Source: Kosmotogales bacterium
GTDB taxonomy: Bacteria; Thermotogota; Thermotogae; Petrotogales; Kosmotogaceae
Direction of reading: 5' to 3'
Assembly (NCBI GenBank): GCA_030156385.1
Contig: JASGMR010000006.1
Span: 1 to 48,561 of the forward strand
DNA length: 48,561 bases
Shown here piece by piece: positions 1 to 9,142 of this stretch; position 1 is the first letter of the stretch, and the number at the start of each line of letters is the position of its first letter. Under the pieces are notes generated by a model, which saw only the letters and a program-made list of their open reading frames with translations, was not told where the DNA came from and ran no database searches. The position numbers and the translations under genes were made by a program.

Positions 1-416
1 CCCGATAGTTGATTCGTTTTTTTATTTTCGTGTCCGTTCAATCTGGTGAGATTCACCATTTCCATGACCTTGGTTTTGATCTCTTTTTCGGATATCTTTT
101 TCAATCTCAAGCTGAAAGCTATGTTTTCATAAACAGTCATGTTGGGGAAAAGAGCGTAGTTCTGAAAAATAGTGTTCACTTCTCTTTTATTCGGAGGAAT
201 TCCCAGTATATCCTTTCCATTCAAAGAAATACTTCCACTCGTCGGGTCCTCAAATCCACCTATCATTCTCAATATAGTCGTCTTGCCGCAGCCAGAGGGC
301 CCTAATAATGAAAAAAACTCGCCCTGTTCAATGTTCAATGACACATCATCAACAGCAACGAAGTCTTCGTCAAATATTTTTGTTACGCTATTCAATTGTA
401 CAGAAAATTTTTTCAA
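1..416 (-). CDS. potA: PotA-like ABC transporter ATP-binding protein (5' part only)
   Basis: The minus strand encodes the N-terminal part of an importer ATPase, and the gene runs off the left edge. The Walker A GPSGCGKTT and the Q-loop stretch VNTIFQNYALFPNMTVYEN closely resemble PotA of the spermidine/putrescine family; the window ends at the LSG of the signature motif. The start is uncertain: a GTG at 428 lies inside the G-rich ribosome binding site, so the in-frame TTG at 416, about 9 bases from GGGGGG, is preferred. Related Fe3+ and thiamine importers have similar ATPases, so the polyamine substrate is inferred. The partner permease genes would lie outside the window. Confidence 0.75.
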   Translation of the reverse strand, partial: MKKFSVQLNSVTKIFDEDFVAVDDVSLNIEQGEFFSLLGPSGCGKTTILRMIGGFEDPTSGSISLNGKDILGIPPNKREVNTIFQNYALFPNMTVYENIAFSLRLKKISEKEIKTKVMEMVNLTRLNGHENKKTNQLS

Positions 417-458
417 CTCAATTGTCACCCCCCATTAATTAATACAGAAAAATATAAC

Positions 459-475
459 CTTTATTCAGTGATAAA
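459..475. promoter_or_regulatory. Inverted repeat TTTATTCAGTGATAAAG, possible operator
   Basis: An imperfect inverted repeat (with the preceding C, arms CTTTAT and ATAAAG) lies in the short gap upstream of the PotA-like gene. Its first 12 bases are identical to the 17-bp palindrome at 47879-47895 upstream of the ROK-linked ABC operon. A shared regulator is inferred. Confidence 0.35.
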
Positions 476-486
476 GTGTTACATTT

Positions 487-1659
487 TTATTTAATAAATA
501 GAAAAACTAATAATCCTGCCGCAATCGCCAGAAGAAGGGGAACAGATATCTTTTTCAGGAGCTTTATATAGGTACTCTTAAAGTATTCTGTTGTGAGCAC
601 AACACACAGATGCATCGGCGACGTCAGAACCCCTGAAACTGCGAACATATATCCGAGCAGGGTTATGGAAATAATAGAAAAATTACCCGAAAAACCTAGT
701 ATCAGCGAAAAGGATAATCCCACTCCGGCAACAGTTAATCCCGTCATAAATCCCATCAGGTAAGGAAGAAGTATAATAATGAGGAGGGGACTTATGGACA
801 TGTTTATTAATTCCGTTGCCATTCCATTGGCTATACCAGTCGTGTCTATGAAGTACTTGAAATAAAAAATGGCAAAAATGATGATGTATGTTTTCCATTT
901 TATACTGCTCAGCAAAATTTCGAAGGGTTTCTTCTTCGAAAACAGATAGGCAAGCGAGGCTATAAGTGCCACCAGCCAGCCTTCCACACCTATTATAACA
1001 AAAACAATAACTGCTATTATCGGCCAGGCACATTTCAAAACATCTATAAACGCGCTTTTATCGAATTTAAGACTGGGTCTTTCCTTCACAAATTTCAAAT
1101 ATCCTACCACTATGGCCGTAATTCCTACGGGCAGCATGACCAGAATAAAACTGGGTATCGGAATATCGGCCATGGAAGAAATTATTATCATGGCAGGGTA
1201 CAGCGGCCAGAAAAACTCCATGGAATGCCGGAACCAGTAATTCATAACCAGCGCATCTTCAGAATCAACGTTTCCGCCTTCGGAAATACCCTTGACCATA
1301 GGCGCCGAGAACATGGCCCCTCCCGGCATGGGCAACAGACCCATAAAGGCGGGAATCAAAGCCGAAGCAACTCTGGACGACGGAAATATTTTTTTCATAG
1401 CCGAAACGAAAATTTTTGAATCTCCGCTCTTATTCATAGTACCGCTCAACAGATAGATCGAAGATATAGTGATTATGGTTTTCCAGAAATCCCATTCTGT
1501 AATTTCGTTGACCAGAGAATCCACATAAACATTTACCGGAATAAGGAGTATAATACCCATGACGGTTATAGCGAGAAGGAAGGGAATGTAAAGGTTTTTC
1601 AGGATTCTTATGGAAATTACCAAAACTACCAGTCCAATGATTACGGCTAAAGTATACAT
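487..1659 (-). CDS. DUF401 family integral membrane protein
   Basis: The 390-residue protein is almost wholly hydrophobic, with about ten membrane helices. The central stretch LLPMPGGAMFSAPMV and the following histidine/tryptophan-rich part (NYWFRHSMEFFWP) are typical of DUF401 proteins, common in Thermotogota and archaea, and of the broader transporter-like permease superfamily. No transported substrate can be read from the sequence. It lies 60-70 bases upstream of the PotA-like gene on the same strand, but the palindrome in the gap suggests that the latter has its own promoter. Confidence 0.8.
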   Translation of the reverse strand: MYTLAVIIGLVVLVISIRILKNLYIPFLLAITVMGIILLIPVNVYVDSLVNEITEWDFWKTIITISSIYLLSGTMNKSGDSKIFVSAMKKIFPSSRVASALIPAFMGLLPMPGGAMFSAPMVKGISEGGNVDSEDALVMNYWFRHSMEFFWPLYPAMIIISSMADIPIPSFILVMLPVGITAIVVGYLKFVKERPSLKFDKSAFIDVLKCAWPIIAVIVFVIIGVEGWLVALIASLAYLFSKKKPFEILLSSIKWKTYIIIFAIFYFKYFIDTTGIANGMATELINMSISPLLIIILLPYLMGFMTGLTVAGVGLSFSLILGFSGNFSIISITLLGYMFAVSGVLTSPMHLCVVLTTEYFKSTYIKLLKKISVPLLLAIAAGLLVFLFIK

Positions 1660-1717
1660 AGTTTCACATCCTTATTATTTTTCAAATTAAATTTAACATA
1701 CAGAGGGCAATAAATCT

Positions 1718-2638
1718 ATGGCAAACGACAAAAATATTTTCGCATTGCGATTTGAAAGAAAAATAAAAGTGTTGAATGAGAATGAGTCAAAAGAAGGCAG
1801 AATCATCACTCTCGAATCGAATTACCCCTCAAAATACGCCACAAATAACAGATTGCCGCTCTACATCTATGGAAAAGGAAAAAAAGCAATAATTTTTTTA
1901 CACGGGACCGGCAACAAAAATTTAAAATATCTGAAATGGTTTCCAGAAAACTTCTCAAAATACGGTTATCTTGGGGCAATGATGATTCTTCCGTATCATT
2001 TTGAAAGAACTCCCGAAGGACATAAATCCGGAGAGTTATTTCTGGATCCCGACAGATTGATACTGAGAGACAGATTTGAAAATGCGGTTGTTGATTGTTT
2101 AACGGTGATAGATTATCTTCAGGATTTCACCGATGAGATCTACATAATGGGATACAGTTTTGGAGGATTCATAGCCTCAATTGCCGCCGCTCTGGACGAT
2201 AGAATAAAAAAATTATCGCTGACAGTGACAGGAGGGAATTTCTATCACATCACCTGGAAGAGCTTCGTCACGAAGGTTCTGAGAGTCAGATATGAGAAAG
2301 AAGGTGGATGTGATATAAAAACCTGCGAAAAGTATCACGGAAATATCTATGAAGAATATTTGAAAAATCTGAAAGTTCCCCATATACCCGTTGATTCCGC
2401 TCCAATATGCTGTATGGAATACGATCCGGTGACTTATACAAAGTTCATACATCAACCCACGATAATGTTCCGGGCACTTTTCGATTTCTTCGTTCCGTCG
2501 AAGTCCACAATGGATTTGTTTCATAGAATAAAAAACTCGAAACTGAAGAAAATACCGACCGGACATCTCTCGTCTATTCTTCTGAAAAGATATATTTTAA
2601 AGAAGACTGTGAGTTTCTTCAGAGAAGATTTTTCTTAA
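1718..2638 (+). CDS. Alpha/beta hydrolase
   Basis: This 306-residue protein has an alpha/beta hydrolase core: oxyanion region FLHGTG at about residues 60-65 and nucleophile elbow GYSFGG with Ser147. A likely catalytic histidine lies in PTGHLSS near residue 284. There is no signal peptide, so it should be cytoplasmic. It resembles the ABHD18-type group, whose substrate is unknown. It is transcribed divergently from the DUF401 gene and faces the NYN gene. The ATG follows AGAGGG at good spacing. Confidence 0.7.
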   Translation: MANDKNIFALRFERKIKVLNENESKEGRIITLESNYPSKYATNNRLPLYIYGKGKKAIIFLHGTGNKNLKYLKWFPENFSKYGYLGAMMILPYHFERTPEGHKSGELFLDPDRLILRDRFENAVVDCLTVIDYLQDFTDEIYIMGYSFGGFIASIAAALDDRIKKLSLTVTGGNFYHITWKSFVTKVLRVRYEKEGGCDIKTCEKYHGNIYEEYLKNLKVPHIPVDSAPICCMEYDPVTYTKFIHQPTIMFRALFDFFVPSKSTMDLFHRIKNSKLKKIPTGHLSSILLKRYILKKTVSFFREDFS

Positions 2639-2760
2639 TATATATTTAAACACAAATACATTTAACCTTTACAAAAAATATCCCGTCGCACTTGCCGATG
2701 CCAAGCCATCGATAAATAAATTCAAAATTTTTAACGATATAGTGGTGTTTATCTGTGAAC

Positions 2761-2850
2761 CTTTTACACTAACAACAGGTCATAATTATTAGAAAGTGAG
2801 TGATCAATTACCCCCCTTATATGTGTTAATCCGGGCATTACTGCCCGGAT
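2761..2850 (+). ncRNA. Possible small RNA: C6-loop hairpin followed by a GC hairpin
   Basis: The gap between two convergent genes holds a short stem (ATTAC with GTTAAT) around CCCCCCTTAT, then the strong hairpin ATCCGGGC-ATTACT-GCCCGGAT at 2829-2850. The second hairpin overlaps the last codons of the minus-strand NYN gene and could end that transcript. The same order of elements recurs at 39879-39945. Upstream, both copies have TGAACCTTTT and GTCATAAT exactly 13 bases apart. There is no strong U-tract here, so a free RNA is tentative. Confidence 0.3.
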
Positions 2851-4157
2851 TTCATATTATATATGTACTTGGTTTCATCCTTCGAAATTTCTCCCTCGGC
2901 AACGAGTTCATCAAAGAAAGAATCAATGTATTTTTTTTCTTCTTTTCCAAGAATGAACTTCGAAAGAACGGGAATTTCTTCAAAATATATATTCTCATTT
3001 TTCAGGATCTCTTTTATTATAACTTTCCGGAGATTTTTCATGAAAGTATCCGGATCAACATCTGAAACGACGGGAATGTTGTAGCTGACGTAGTCGCTTC
3101 CATCCACACCCTTTATCAATCCGGTGAATTTGGAAAGGTGTCCGAAGGAATTGGCTATCTTAACGGGAATTATCTTTTCATCGATCAGTTCGTCGAGTAT
3201 CTCCCTTATCGTTTTCTCTCCTTTACACCTTCTCATAAACTCTCTGGAAAAGACATCTATATATTCCGGATAGGGCAATTTATCTTTCAAGAGAAGTTCC
3301 CATCTATAAGGAGCTTTAACATAAACTCTGTTTTTATAAGAAACGATCTTCCGCTCATCCGTCAATTTTTCTATAAAGGAAGCGAAGGATATTTTATCCG
3401 GTGGAGACCATTTATCCTTACCAATCAGGTTTTCTTTCAGATCTGCCGTCTCCACACCGTCTTTACCATATCCGGCAATCGTTCTCAGAAGAAAAGTCTT
3501 ATATGTTTCAAAATATTTTTCGCCCTTTATCTCCAGAACTATTTTGTTCGTCAGAGATTCAATCGATTTTTGATTGTATTTTTGAGGCCTTATTGATAAC
3601 CCTTCCAGAAGTCTCGATACGTTGAAAAAATCAGGATTCATATTCCTGCTGCTCAGAATCTCCCTTATCTCAACTATCAGTTTATCAAGTGTTCCCGGTA
3701 AAGGTGTCTGTAACGATTCGCTTTTAACGAGTTCATCGTAAGCGATGTATTCATCTGCGTTATTGATCAGATGAATTGAGGTCGAATTTTTTCTGCTTAT
3801 TACGGTTACATACTTTCCATATTCTCTCAACTTAAAAAGCAGGGGAAGAAAATCCAGATCTCCTGAAACTATCACGAATTCGTCTATATTTCTCTTTATA
3901 AAAAGTGCTTCTATAACATCCACTATCAACTTCACATCATTTTTCTTATTCGAAGAAAAAGTATCCTCGGGTATTTCTATCAGTTCCGCCCCTTCTTTGG
4001 CATAACTCAGCGACAGAATGGGATGCTTGTTCCAGTGACCGTAGGCCTTTATTCCCACGATTCTTCTGTTTTCCGATAATTTATCGATGATTAATCTCAG
4101 ATCTACAGACTGATTTTGAAAATCTATGAACATGTAAGAATTTTTCACGCGCATCAC
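2838..4157 (-). CDS. NYN-domain (PIN-like) protein with C-terminal helical domains
   Basis: Residues 1-150 form a NYN/LabA-type domain related to PIN nucleases: FIDFQNQ near the N-terminus, the acidic KNDVKLIVDVIE segment, and SGDLDFLPLLFKLRE with the usual metal-binding aspartates. The remaining 290 residues hold charged, helical, winged-helix-like segments, including one reminiscent of OST-HTH/LOTUS domains (ETADLKENL...KNRVYVK). RNA cleavage or RNA binding is the family expectation; the target is unknown. It lies downstream of pckA but is separated from it by a terminator. Confidence 0.65.
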   Translation of the reverse strand: MMRVKNSYMFIDFQNQSVDLRLIIDKLSENRRIVGIKAYGHWNKHPILSLSYAKEGAELIEIPEDTFSSNKKNDVKLIVDVIEALFIKRNIDEFVIVSGDLDFLPLLFKLREYGKYVTVISRKNSTSIHLINNADEYIAYDELVKSESLQTPLPGTLDKLIVEIREILSSRNMNPDFFNVSRLLEGLSIRPQKYNQKSIESLTNKIVLEIKGEKYFETYKTFLLRTIAGYGKDGVETADLKENLIGKDKWSPPDKISFASFIEKLTDERKIVSYKNRVYVKAPYRWELLLKDKLPYPEYIDVFSREFMRRCKGEKTIREILDELIDEKIIPVKIANSFGHLSKFTGLIKGVDGSDYVSYNIPVVSDVDPDTFMKNLRKVIIKEILKNENIYFEEIPVLSKFILGKEEKKYIDSFFDELVAEGEISKDETKYIYNMKSGQ

Positions 4158-4171
4158 CCTGTTAAATTATA

Positions 4172-4209
4172 ACAAAAAAGACCGGCGATTATTCAAAACC
4201 ACCGGTCTT
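4172..4209 (-). terminator. Intrinsic terminator of pckA
   Basis: The stem AAGACCGG/CCGGTCTT (4178-4185 with 4202-4209) is followed in the minus direction by six T residues. It lies just after the pckA stop codon and separates pckA from the NYN gene. Confidence 0.75.
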
Positions 4210-4231
4210 AAAAATACCCGATAAACGGATT

Positions 4232-5893
4232 TTATTGAATCTTCTCTATTTCAAACAGTACTCTGTTCAATGAATCGAGAGCCTCTTCGGGAAGTTTATC
4301 GAATCCTCCCTTCAAATAATCCAGATCGTGCATGTATTCGATTCTGTTTTTAAAACTCTTAATAAATCTTTTTTTGTAATCCTCATCACTGAAATCAGGA
4401 ATAAAGCCTTCAACCGGGTATATTTCCAAATCACTGAATGAATTCCATTTTTCAAAGATTATTTCATCTCTCACGAGTTTCTCAAGCAACTCCAGAGTCA
4501 GATCCTTCGACACTTTTTTGTCCATAAAATATCCCGTGTTGAATATATAACAGCAGACATCTTTCAGATTGAACAGCGAAACGAAGGCATCGAAATCATT
4601 TTTCAAAGGGTACGTTCTGAAGGGATTTGCATATGGTTCTATAACGAGAGACTCAGGATCCACCCCCGGAGCTAGCCTCTCCGCACTGGTTCTCTTTGTC
4701 GCGAGTGTAGCTCCCATAGTGGCTGCAAGATTAGCATTCTTTATTTTGATTATCGGTGGAAGCACCGGATCTTTCATCAGCCAGACCACAGCGTTAACCG
4801 GATCTTCAAAACTGTTGACTCTGTTGGGAGACCACAACTTAGACTTTATTGCTCTTCCGTTTCCATTCCTTATATCCTCGGTCAAAAGCACCACTTTTCC
4901 CTCTTCGTCGAGGGTCGCTCCCGAATTCTGAACCGATAAAAAATATTTGTTGTCCTTGGAATTCAAAGGATAATCGGCTATTTTATCAAAATAAGAGGGT
5001 TCCATGGCAATCGAAGAACCATCTTTTGTTGATATTATGAAGGCATCGTCATGTAGAATCGTCACATCGAATTTCTTTTTATGATCGTTATGTGTCAATG
5101 TAGATTTCCCTGAGCCCGACAATCCAAAAAATGAAATTATATACTTCTCTTTCTCGAGAGAATACTTCTTCATCCCCCCGTGACAGGCAACATAATTCTT
5201 TCTGTTGGCTATACCCCAGGCTAAAGTGAGTGTTCCCTTTTTAAATTCCCCAAAATATTTCATTCCCAGAATGGCCGCGCAATTATGTTCGGTATCAAAA
5301 AAGGTCAATCCCAGCGGATGATCCGGATCCTTCCAGTCCGGATCGGAAAATATGAATATATCTCCTTCACACTCCAGTTTTTTGGATTCGGAATAAAGAT
5401 TCACATATTCTTCTGAACAGCATTGAAAATTGAGCAACCAGTTGTAGAGAAGATTTTCATAATTTTCGGGCACTACGAGATGAGCCTTCACCATAAAATC
5501 TTCATCAAGCCCAATATAAGCTTCCGCATGATACATCGTTTCATATCTGGTGTTGAACACGGCATCCTGAATTTTTTTTGAATATTCCTTTTCGGTCACG
5601 TTCGGCTCTCCGAAAATTCTTCTGGCAGCGGCACATCTGCCTGTTACAGAGCCGTCGTTAAAAAGAAGAACTTTCGATTCCTCGTCCAGTCCTATCTTCT
5701 CGGGTTTGTACACCGGTAAATCAGTTACGATCGTCCCGGGTGATTTTTTCGCCAGTTTATAAGCTTCCTTCAATGAAGTAACTTTCAAAACGTTGTTTCT
5801 GTAAAAGGGGGTTTCAATTATCGCTCTGAATTTGGAAAAAACTTTATTTTCGGTGTTGATATTACACCAGGGAAATTTCGATATAGTTGCCAT
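4232..5893 (-). CDS. pckA: Phosphoenolpyruvate carboxykinase (ATP)
   Basis: This enzyme interconverts oxaloacetate plus ATP with PEP, CO2 and ADP in the cytoplasm. The 553-residue protein carries the kinase-1a P-loop GLSGSGKST at residues 257-265, the metal-binding segment TILHDDAFII after it, and the R-x-x-SP-N-R active-site region (SKLWSPNRVNSFEDP). Its length is near that of the ATP-dependent family (about 530-540). The ATG follows GAGGTG. The gene stands alone between terminators and probably has its own promoter in the 180-base AT-rich gap upstream. Confidence 0.9.
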   Translation of the reverse strand: MATISKFPWCNINTENKVFSKFRAIIETPFYRNNVLKVTSLKEAYKLAKKSPGTIVTDLPVYKPEKIGLDEESKVLLFNDGSVTGRCAAARRIFGEPNVTEKEYSKKIQDAVFNTRYETMYHAEAYIGLDEDFMVKAHLVVPENYENLLYNWLLNFQCCSEEYVNLYSESKKLECEGDIFIFSDPDWKDPDHPLGLTFFDTEHNCAAILGMKYFGEFKKGTLTLAWGIANRKNYVACHGGMKKYSLEKEKYIISFFGLSGSGKSTLTHNDHKKKFDVTILHDDAFIISTKDGSSIAMEPSYFDKIADYPLNSKDNKYFLSVQNSGATLDEEGKVVLLTEDIRNGNGRAIKSKLWSPNRVNSFEDPVNAVVWLMKDPVLPPIIKIKNANLAATMGATLATKRTSAERLAPGVDPESLVIEPYANPFRTYPLKNDFDAFVSLFNLKDVCCYIFNTGYFMDKKVSKDLTLELLEKLVRDEIIFEKWNSFSDLEIYPVEGFIPDFSDEDYKKRFIKSFKNRIEYMHDLDYLKGGFDKLPEEALDSLNRVLFEIEKIQ

Positions 5894-6069
5894 TTTTATT
5901 CACCTCAAAGGAAAAATTCTGTACGTTTATAAAAACGAACTGTACCTGATTTAACTATATTATTTTTTGAATTCGAATTAAAACTTGAATATTGTCTATA
6001 TATACTGAAAGAAACTACTTGGAAGGTTTTTCTTCATTTAATCTTCTCATATCAAAGTTATGCGATAAA

Positions 6070-6094
6070 GAAAAAGGGCCGCGGTTGCGGCCCT
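6070..6094 (-). terminator. Intrinsic terminator of the C69/TRAP operon
   Basis: AGGGCCGC (6075-6082) pairs with GCGGCCCT (6087-6094), and the minus strand continues into TTTTTCTTT. It lies directly after the dipeptidase stop codon. Confidence 0.85.
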
Positions 6095-6100
6095 GTAAAT

Positions 6101-7708
6101 TTATCTTTCTGGGTAACCGAAGTCTATGACTTCATTCCACCATTCTGGGTATGGGGTTGTGCTGAAATTTCTGTAACCCATTGCGTAATTTCCGAGCAAC
6201 CAATTACCCAGTTCTATCCATTCTTCATGGAATGCGAGAGCATTCTGATAAGAATATTCATTGATCAGGTTGATCGCCGCTTGAGGATCAGTTTCGTAAA
6301 TCTTTGCAGCTTCTTCCTGAACCAAAGGTGTTACTGTGAAGAGCATTTCTTCTTTTGGATCTCTGAAAGCTCTTACGTTTTCGATAGCTTCAGCATATCT
6401 TAATTCTGTCATCTGCTGTACGTAAGTATTTACCCACCAGCCAGAATCTGTTCTGAATTCTTCGAACCTTGAACCGGTTTCATAGAAATCAGGTATTGTC
6501 TGACCGTCTTCATTGACTATTGGCCATAATGGAACTATATAGGAAGTGTCAGGTGCGCCGTATCCAAACCAGCTCAATGCCTTTACTCCTTCAGGAAGCC
6601 ATGCTTTTACGTTTGCAATATGTACATAACATGTTCTGTGCATATTTATACTTCTTTCCCATGTACCGTTACCCCAAGTGGCATATCTCAAAGGATCGCC
6701 CCATGGTCCGGCAGCTGCTCCTACTGTCAAATCGTAATCTGTTCCCTGGTAATAGTCCGCTTTGATATCCCAAACGTCCTTAACAGTCAATTTCTGTTCA
6801 GGTTTAACCGACAATGGGAATCTCAGTGCTTGTGGTGATAATCCTAATGATGGAGCGACTATATCGAAAGCTCTCCATTCTCTTCTCGTTGCATAGAGAT
6901 TATCATTTGGAGCATAGATCTTTGCAACTTCGAATGGTTCCCCACTCTCAGGATCATACCAGCCCTGATCAACAGCGAAGCTTATAATATTTGGTGAAGC
7001 CATGTAATTTTCAGTATCGTCGGGATCATAATCAAGAATTCTTGCTCTGTTTGCAGCTACAAAGAAATGATCATCAGGAATCTTTACAGCAACCCAGACA
7101 TCGTTTCCATAGAATTCAACAATCCATACTTCGTTTCCATCACAGACATTTATTGTTTCGCCCGAACCGTACCATCCGTATTCTTCGATCAAATCGCCCA
7201 TGATCTGTACGGCTTCTTTCGCTGTAGTTGCTCTTTCTAGTGCGATATCCTGTGCTGCCCAGCAATCTACGATACCCCAACTGTTTCTGACCATTACGTC
7301 GTTTACTTTTTTACCGTATTCGGTGCTCGTGTCAATGCTGAAAGTTGATTCGCCCATTGCCACACCCATCTCATTCATGAAAGAATATCTTGAATGGAAA
7401 TAGGAATATGTGTGAGGAACCTGAGGAATCTGAGCCATTACGGTACCCTTTCCATAAACTATCGACTCAGGGAAATTTCCAAAATCATTGTAATTGTGTG
7501 AATCGATAACTATATCTCTTGTGGCTCCCTCTTCCCAATCTTTCGCAGGAATAGTCCATAATCTGAAATCAGCACTCGTCGAATCATCATTATGTGTAAT
7601 AACCGTTGATCCATCTTCCATTGCGTCTTTACCCACCGCAACAATCGTACATGCGAACGCGGATAACGCTACCAATGTAACAAAAAGCAAAACTACTAGT
7701 TTCTTCAT
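6101..7708 (-). CDS. Secreted C69-family dipeptidase
   Basis: Peptidase family C69 members are N-terminal nucleophile hydrolases that cleave dipeptides. Here a signal peptide (about residues 1-19) is followed directly by Cys20 in ACTIVAVGKDA, the position of the catalytic N-terminal cysteine once the leader is removed; TVITHNDD follows as in the family. Length (535 residues) is normal. A TTG one codon earlier is in frame, but the ATG at 7708 lies 7 bases from GGAGG and is preferred. It is the last gene of the operon starting near 11078, fitting outside-the-membrane peptide digestion feeding an importer. Confidence 0.85.
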   Translation of the reverse strand: MKKLVVLLFVTLVALSAFACTIVAVGKDAMEDGSTVITHNDDSTSADFRLWTIPAKDWEEGATRDIVIDSHNYNDFGNFPESIVYGKGTVMAQIPQVPHTYSYFHSRYSFMNEMGVAMGESTFSIDTSTEYGKKVNDVMVRNSWGIVDCWAAQDIALERATTAKEAVQIMGDLIEEYGWYGSGETINVCDGNEVWIVEFYGNDVWVAVKIPDDHFFVAANRARILDYDPDDTENYMASPNIISFAVDQGWYDPESGEPFEVAKIYAPNDNLYATRREWRAFDIVAPSLGLSPQALRFPLSVKPEQKLTVKDVWDIKADYYQGTDYDLTVGAAAGPWGDPLRYATWGNGTWERSINMHRTCYVHIANVKAWLPEGVKALSWFGYGAPDTSYIVPLWPIVNEDGQTIPDFYETGSRFEEFRTDSGWWVNTYVQQMTELRYAEAIENVRAFRDPKEEMLFTVTPLVQEEAAKIYETDPQAAINLINEYSYQNALAFHEEWIELGNWLLGNYAMGYRNFSTTPYPEWWNEVIDFGYPER

Positions 7709-7735
7709 CAAAACCCCTCCTTGTTTGAAATAGTA

Positions 7736-8947
7736 TTAATTTTTAAATACCTTAGATTCATCTGCTTCCTCCGGATCGGACAAATAAAATCCACTACCGT
7801 TATCCATTACATCTATAAAACCGGGGAATGTTACGATAACTTCCTTAGCAGGATCAAACTGTCCCATCCATGTGATTACTTCTCTCGTAGCCGAAAGATG
7901 TCTGCCTACCCTGTAATCCATCGGAGCACCCTTAACTACATAACCACTCGGCATGGTTATTCCTTCATTTATATCGTAATTACAATAAATAAGGTCATTT
8001 TCAGCCGCGGTCTGAATGAATTCGTCGATTCCATCGGTCATCAATTCTTCAGTCATCCTTCCAGCTACCCTGTCTATAAAGGGTTCCGGTGTTTCCATAA
8101 GAACCGCGTACGCATCGGAATAATCTCCCACTTCCCTGTGTGTCAGGCCGTGTAGATTAGATGGAGAAACTTCACATTTCATAGGAAATTCACTTGCACT
8201 CAATACCATGGAAGCCATCATGGCGATATCCTGTGCATCCTGATGAGCCACATATGTGGAAACAACAGGATACATAAGAGATGCTTCGTGCAGATCGATA
8301 TACAGATCTATATTTTCTTTTCTTGTCAACTCCATGAGTGCGTAAGAGCCTCTTTCAGTCAATGATCCATCTTCTTTTCCGGGAAATGTTCTGTTCATGT
8401 TTCTGATATCCGTGTAGGCCAGATTCTGCCCTGATGGATAGTTAACATAAACGAATGGATCGGGCCACTGATGAAGAGGATTCGTCGCCCTGTCTCCTAT
8501 CCTTATTTTTTTCTCGCCCCATTCGGTTTCTATGGTGAAAAACTTCGGATAGGCATTACCCAGCATTCCAAGGGTTGCTGCACTCATATTCGTTCTGGGA
8601 ATTATAAAAACCTTTCCCTTTTCCACATTTATATTGTTCATAATCACATAAGCCGCGAGTGTTGTCGCGGGTTCATACGGATGTATTCCTCCACATATCA
8701 GAACGCTTCCTCCGGGTACACCGGAATCAAATATATAAACAGGTGCATCCACGGCGGTGTTCTTAATGGACGGTAACCAATCACTGAGCATTTTTTCTTC
8801 AGTGAATGAATCCGATACTACAACATCTTCTCTGTAAAATCTCAGTTCCAGAAATTCATAACTGGCCATAATTCCTAATATTGCTACGAGGACAATGATT
8901 ATTATTTTTGATATCTCAATTTTTCCTATTTTCAAAATATTCACCAT
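7736..8947 (-). CDS. Membrane-anchored succinylglutamate desuccinylase/aspartoacylase-like zinc hydrolase
   Basis: The 403-residue protein begins with one membrane helix (about residues 13-30), then an M14-type AstE/AspA domain. The zinc ligands are visible as HPYE (His89, Glu92) and DLHEA (His220), and RNMNRTFPG at 182-190 matches the substrate-binding arginine segment. Relatives hydrolyse N-acyl amino acids or carboxy-terminal peptide bonds. The anchor places the domain outside the membrane. It is followed 27 bases later by the C69 dipeptidase gene. Deacylation or trimming of peptides before import is inferred. Confidence 0.75.
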   Translation of the reverse strand: MVNILKIGKIEISKIIIIVLVAILGIMASYEFLELRFYREDVVVSDSFTEEKMLSDWLPSIKNTAVDAPVYIFDSGVPGGSVLICGGIHPYEPATTLAAYVIMNNINVEKGKVFIIPRTNMSAATLGMLGNAYPKFFTIETEWGEKKIRIGDRATNPLHQWPDPFVYVNYPSGQNLAYTDIRNMNRTFPGKEDGSLTERGSYALMELTRKENIDLYIDLHEASLMYPVVSTYVAHQDAQDIAMMASMVLSASEFPMKCEVSPSNLHGLTHREVGDYSDAYAVLMETPEPFIDRVAGRMTEELMTDGIDEFIQTAAENDLIYCNYDINEGITMPSGYVVKGAPMDYRVGRHLSATREVITWMGQFDPAKEVIVTFPGFIDVMDNGSGFYLSDPEEADESKVFKN

Positions 8948-8951
8948 CCTC

Positions 8952-9134
8952 TCACTTAATATAGAATAATCTCAACAGGAATACCATGATTACATATGCA
9001 TAAACTATGTCATAAACCATTCCACGTTTCTTCTCTCTCTTGAAAAATTGCTTTATCAGAAATATCGCAAAAAAGCCGACCATTACAAAATACAGTATGT
9101 GAACAATATCATTTAAAGCTATAAGCATACTCAT
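8952..9134 (-). CDS. Small two-helix membrane protein
   Basis: This 60-residue protein has two hydrophobic helices joined by a basic loop (FKREKKRG). No family is recognised. It is squeezed between the permease gene (8 bases upstream) and the AstE/AspA-like gene (4 bases downstream), so it is probably a subunit or helper of the transporter, possibly a reduced stand-in for a small TRAP subunit. The ribosome binding site AAGGGGGTGA favours the second in-frame ATG at 9128 by spacing. Confidence 0.6.
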   Translation of the reverse strand: MSMLIALNDIVHILYFVMVGFFAIFLIKQFFKREKKRGMVYDIVYAYVIMVFLLRLFYIK

Positions 9135-9142
9135 TCACCCCC

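Noticed and set aside
7721-8155. 144-residue plus-strand ORF
   Set aside because: Antisense shadow of the AstE/AspA-like gene, with no ribosome binding site or family features.
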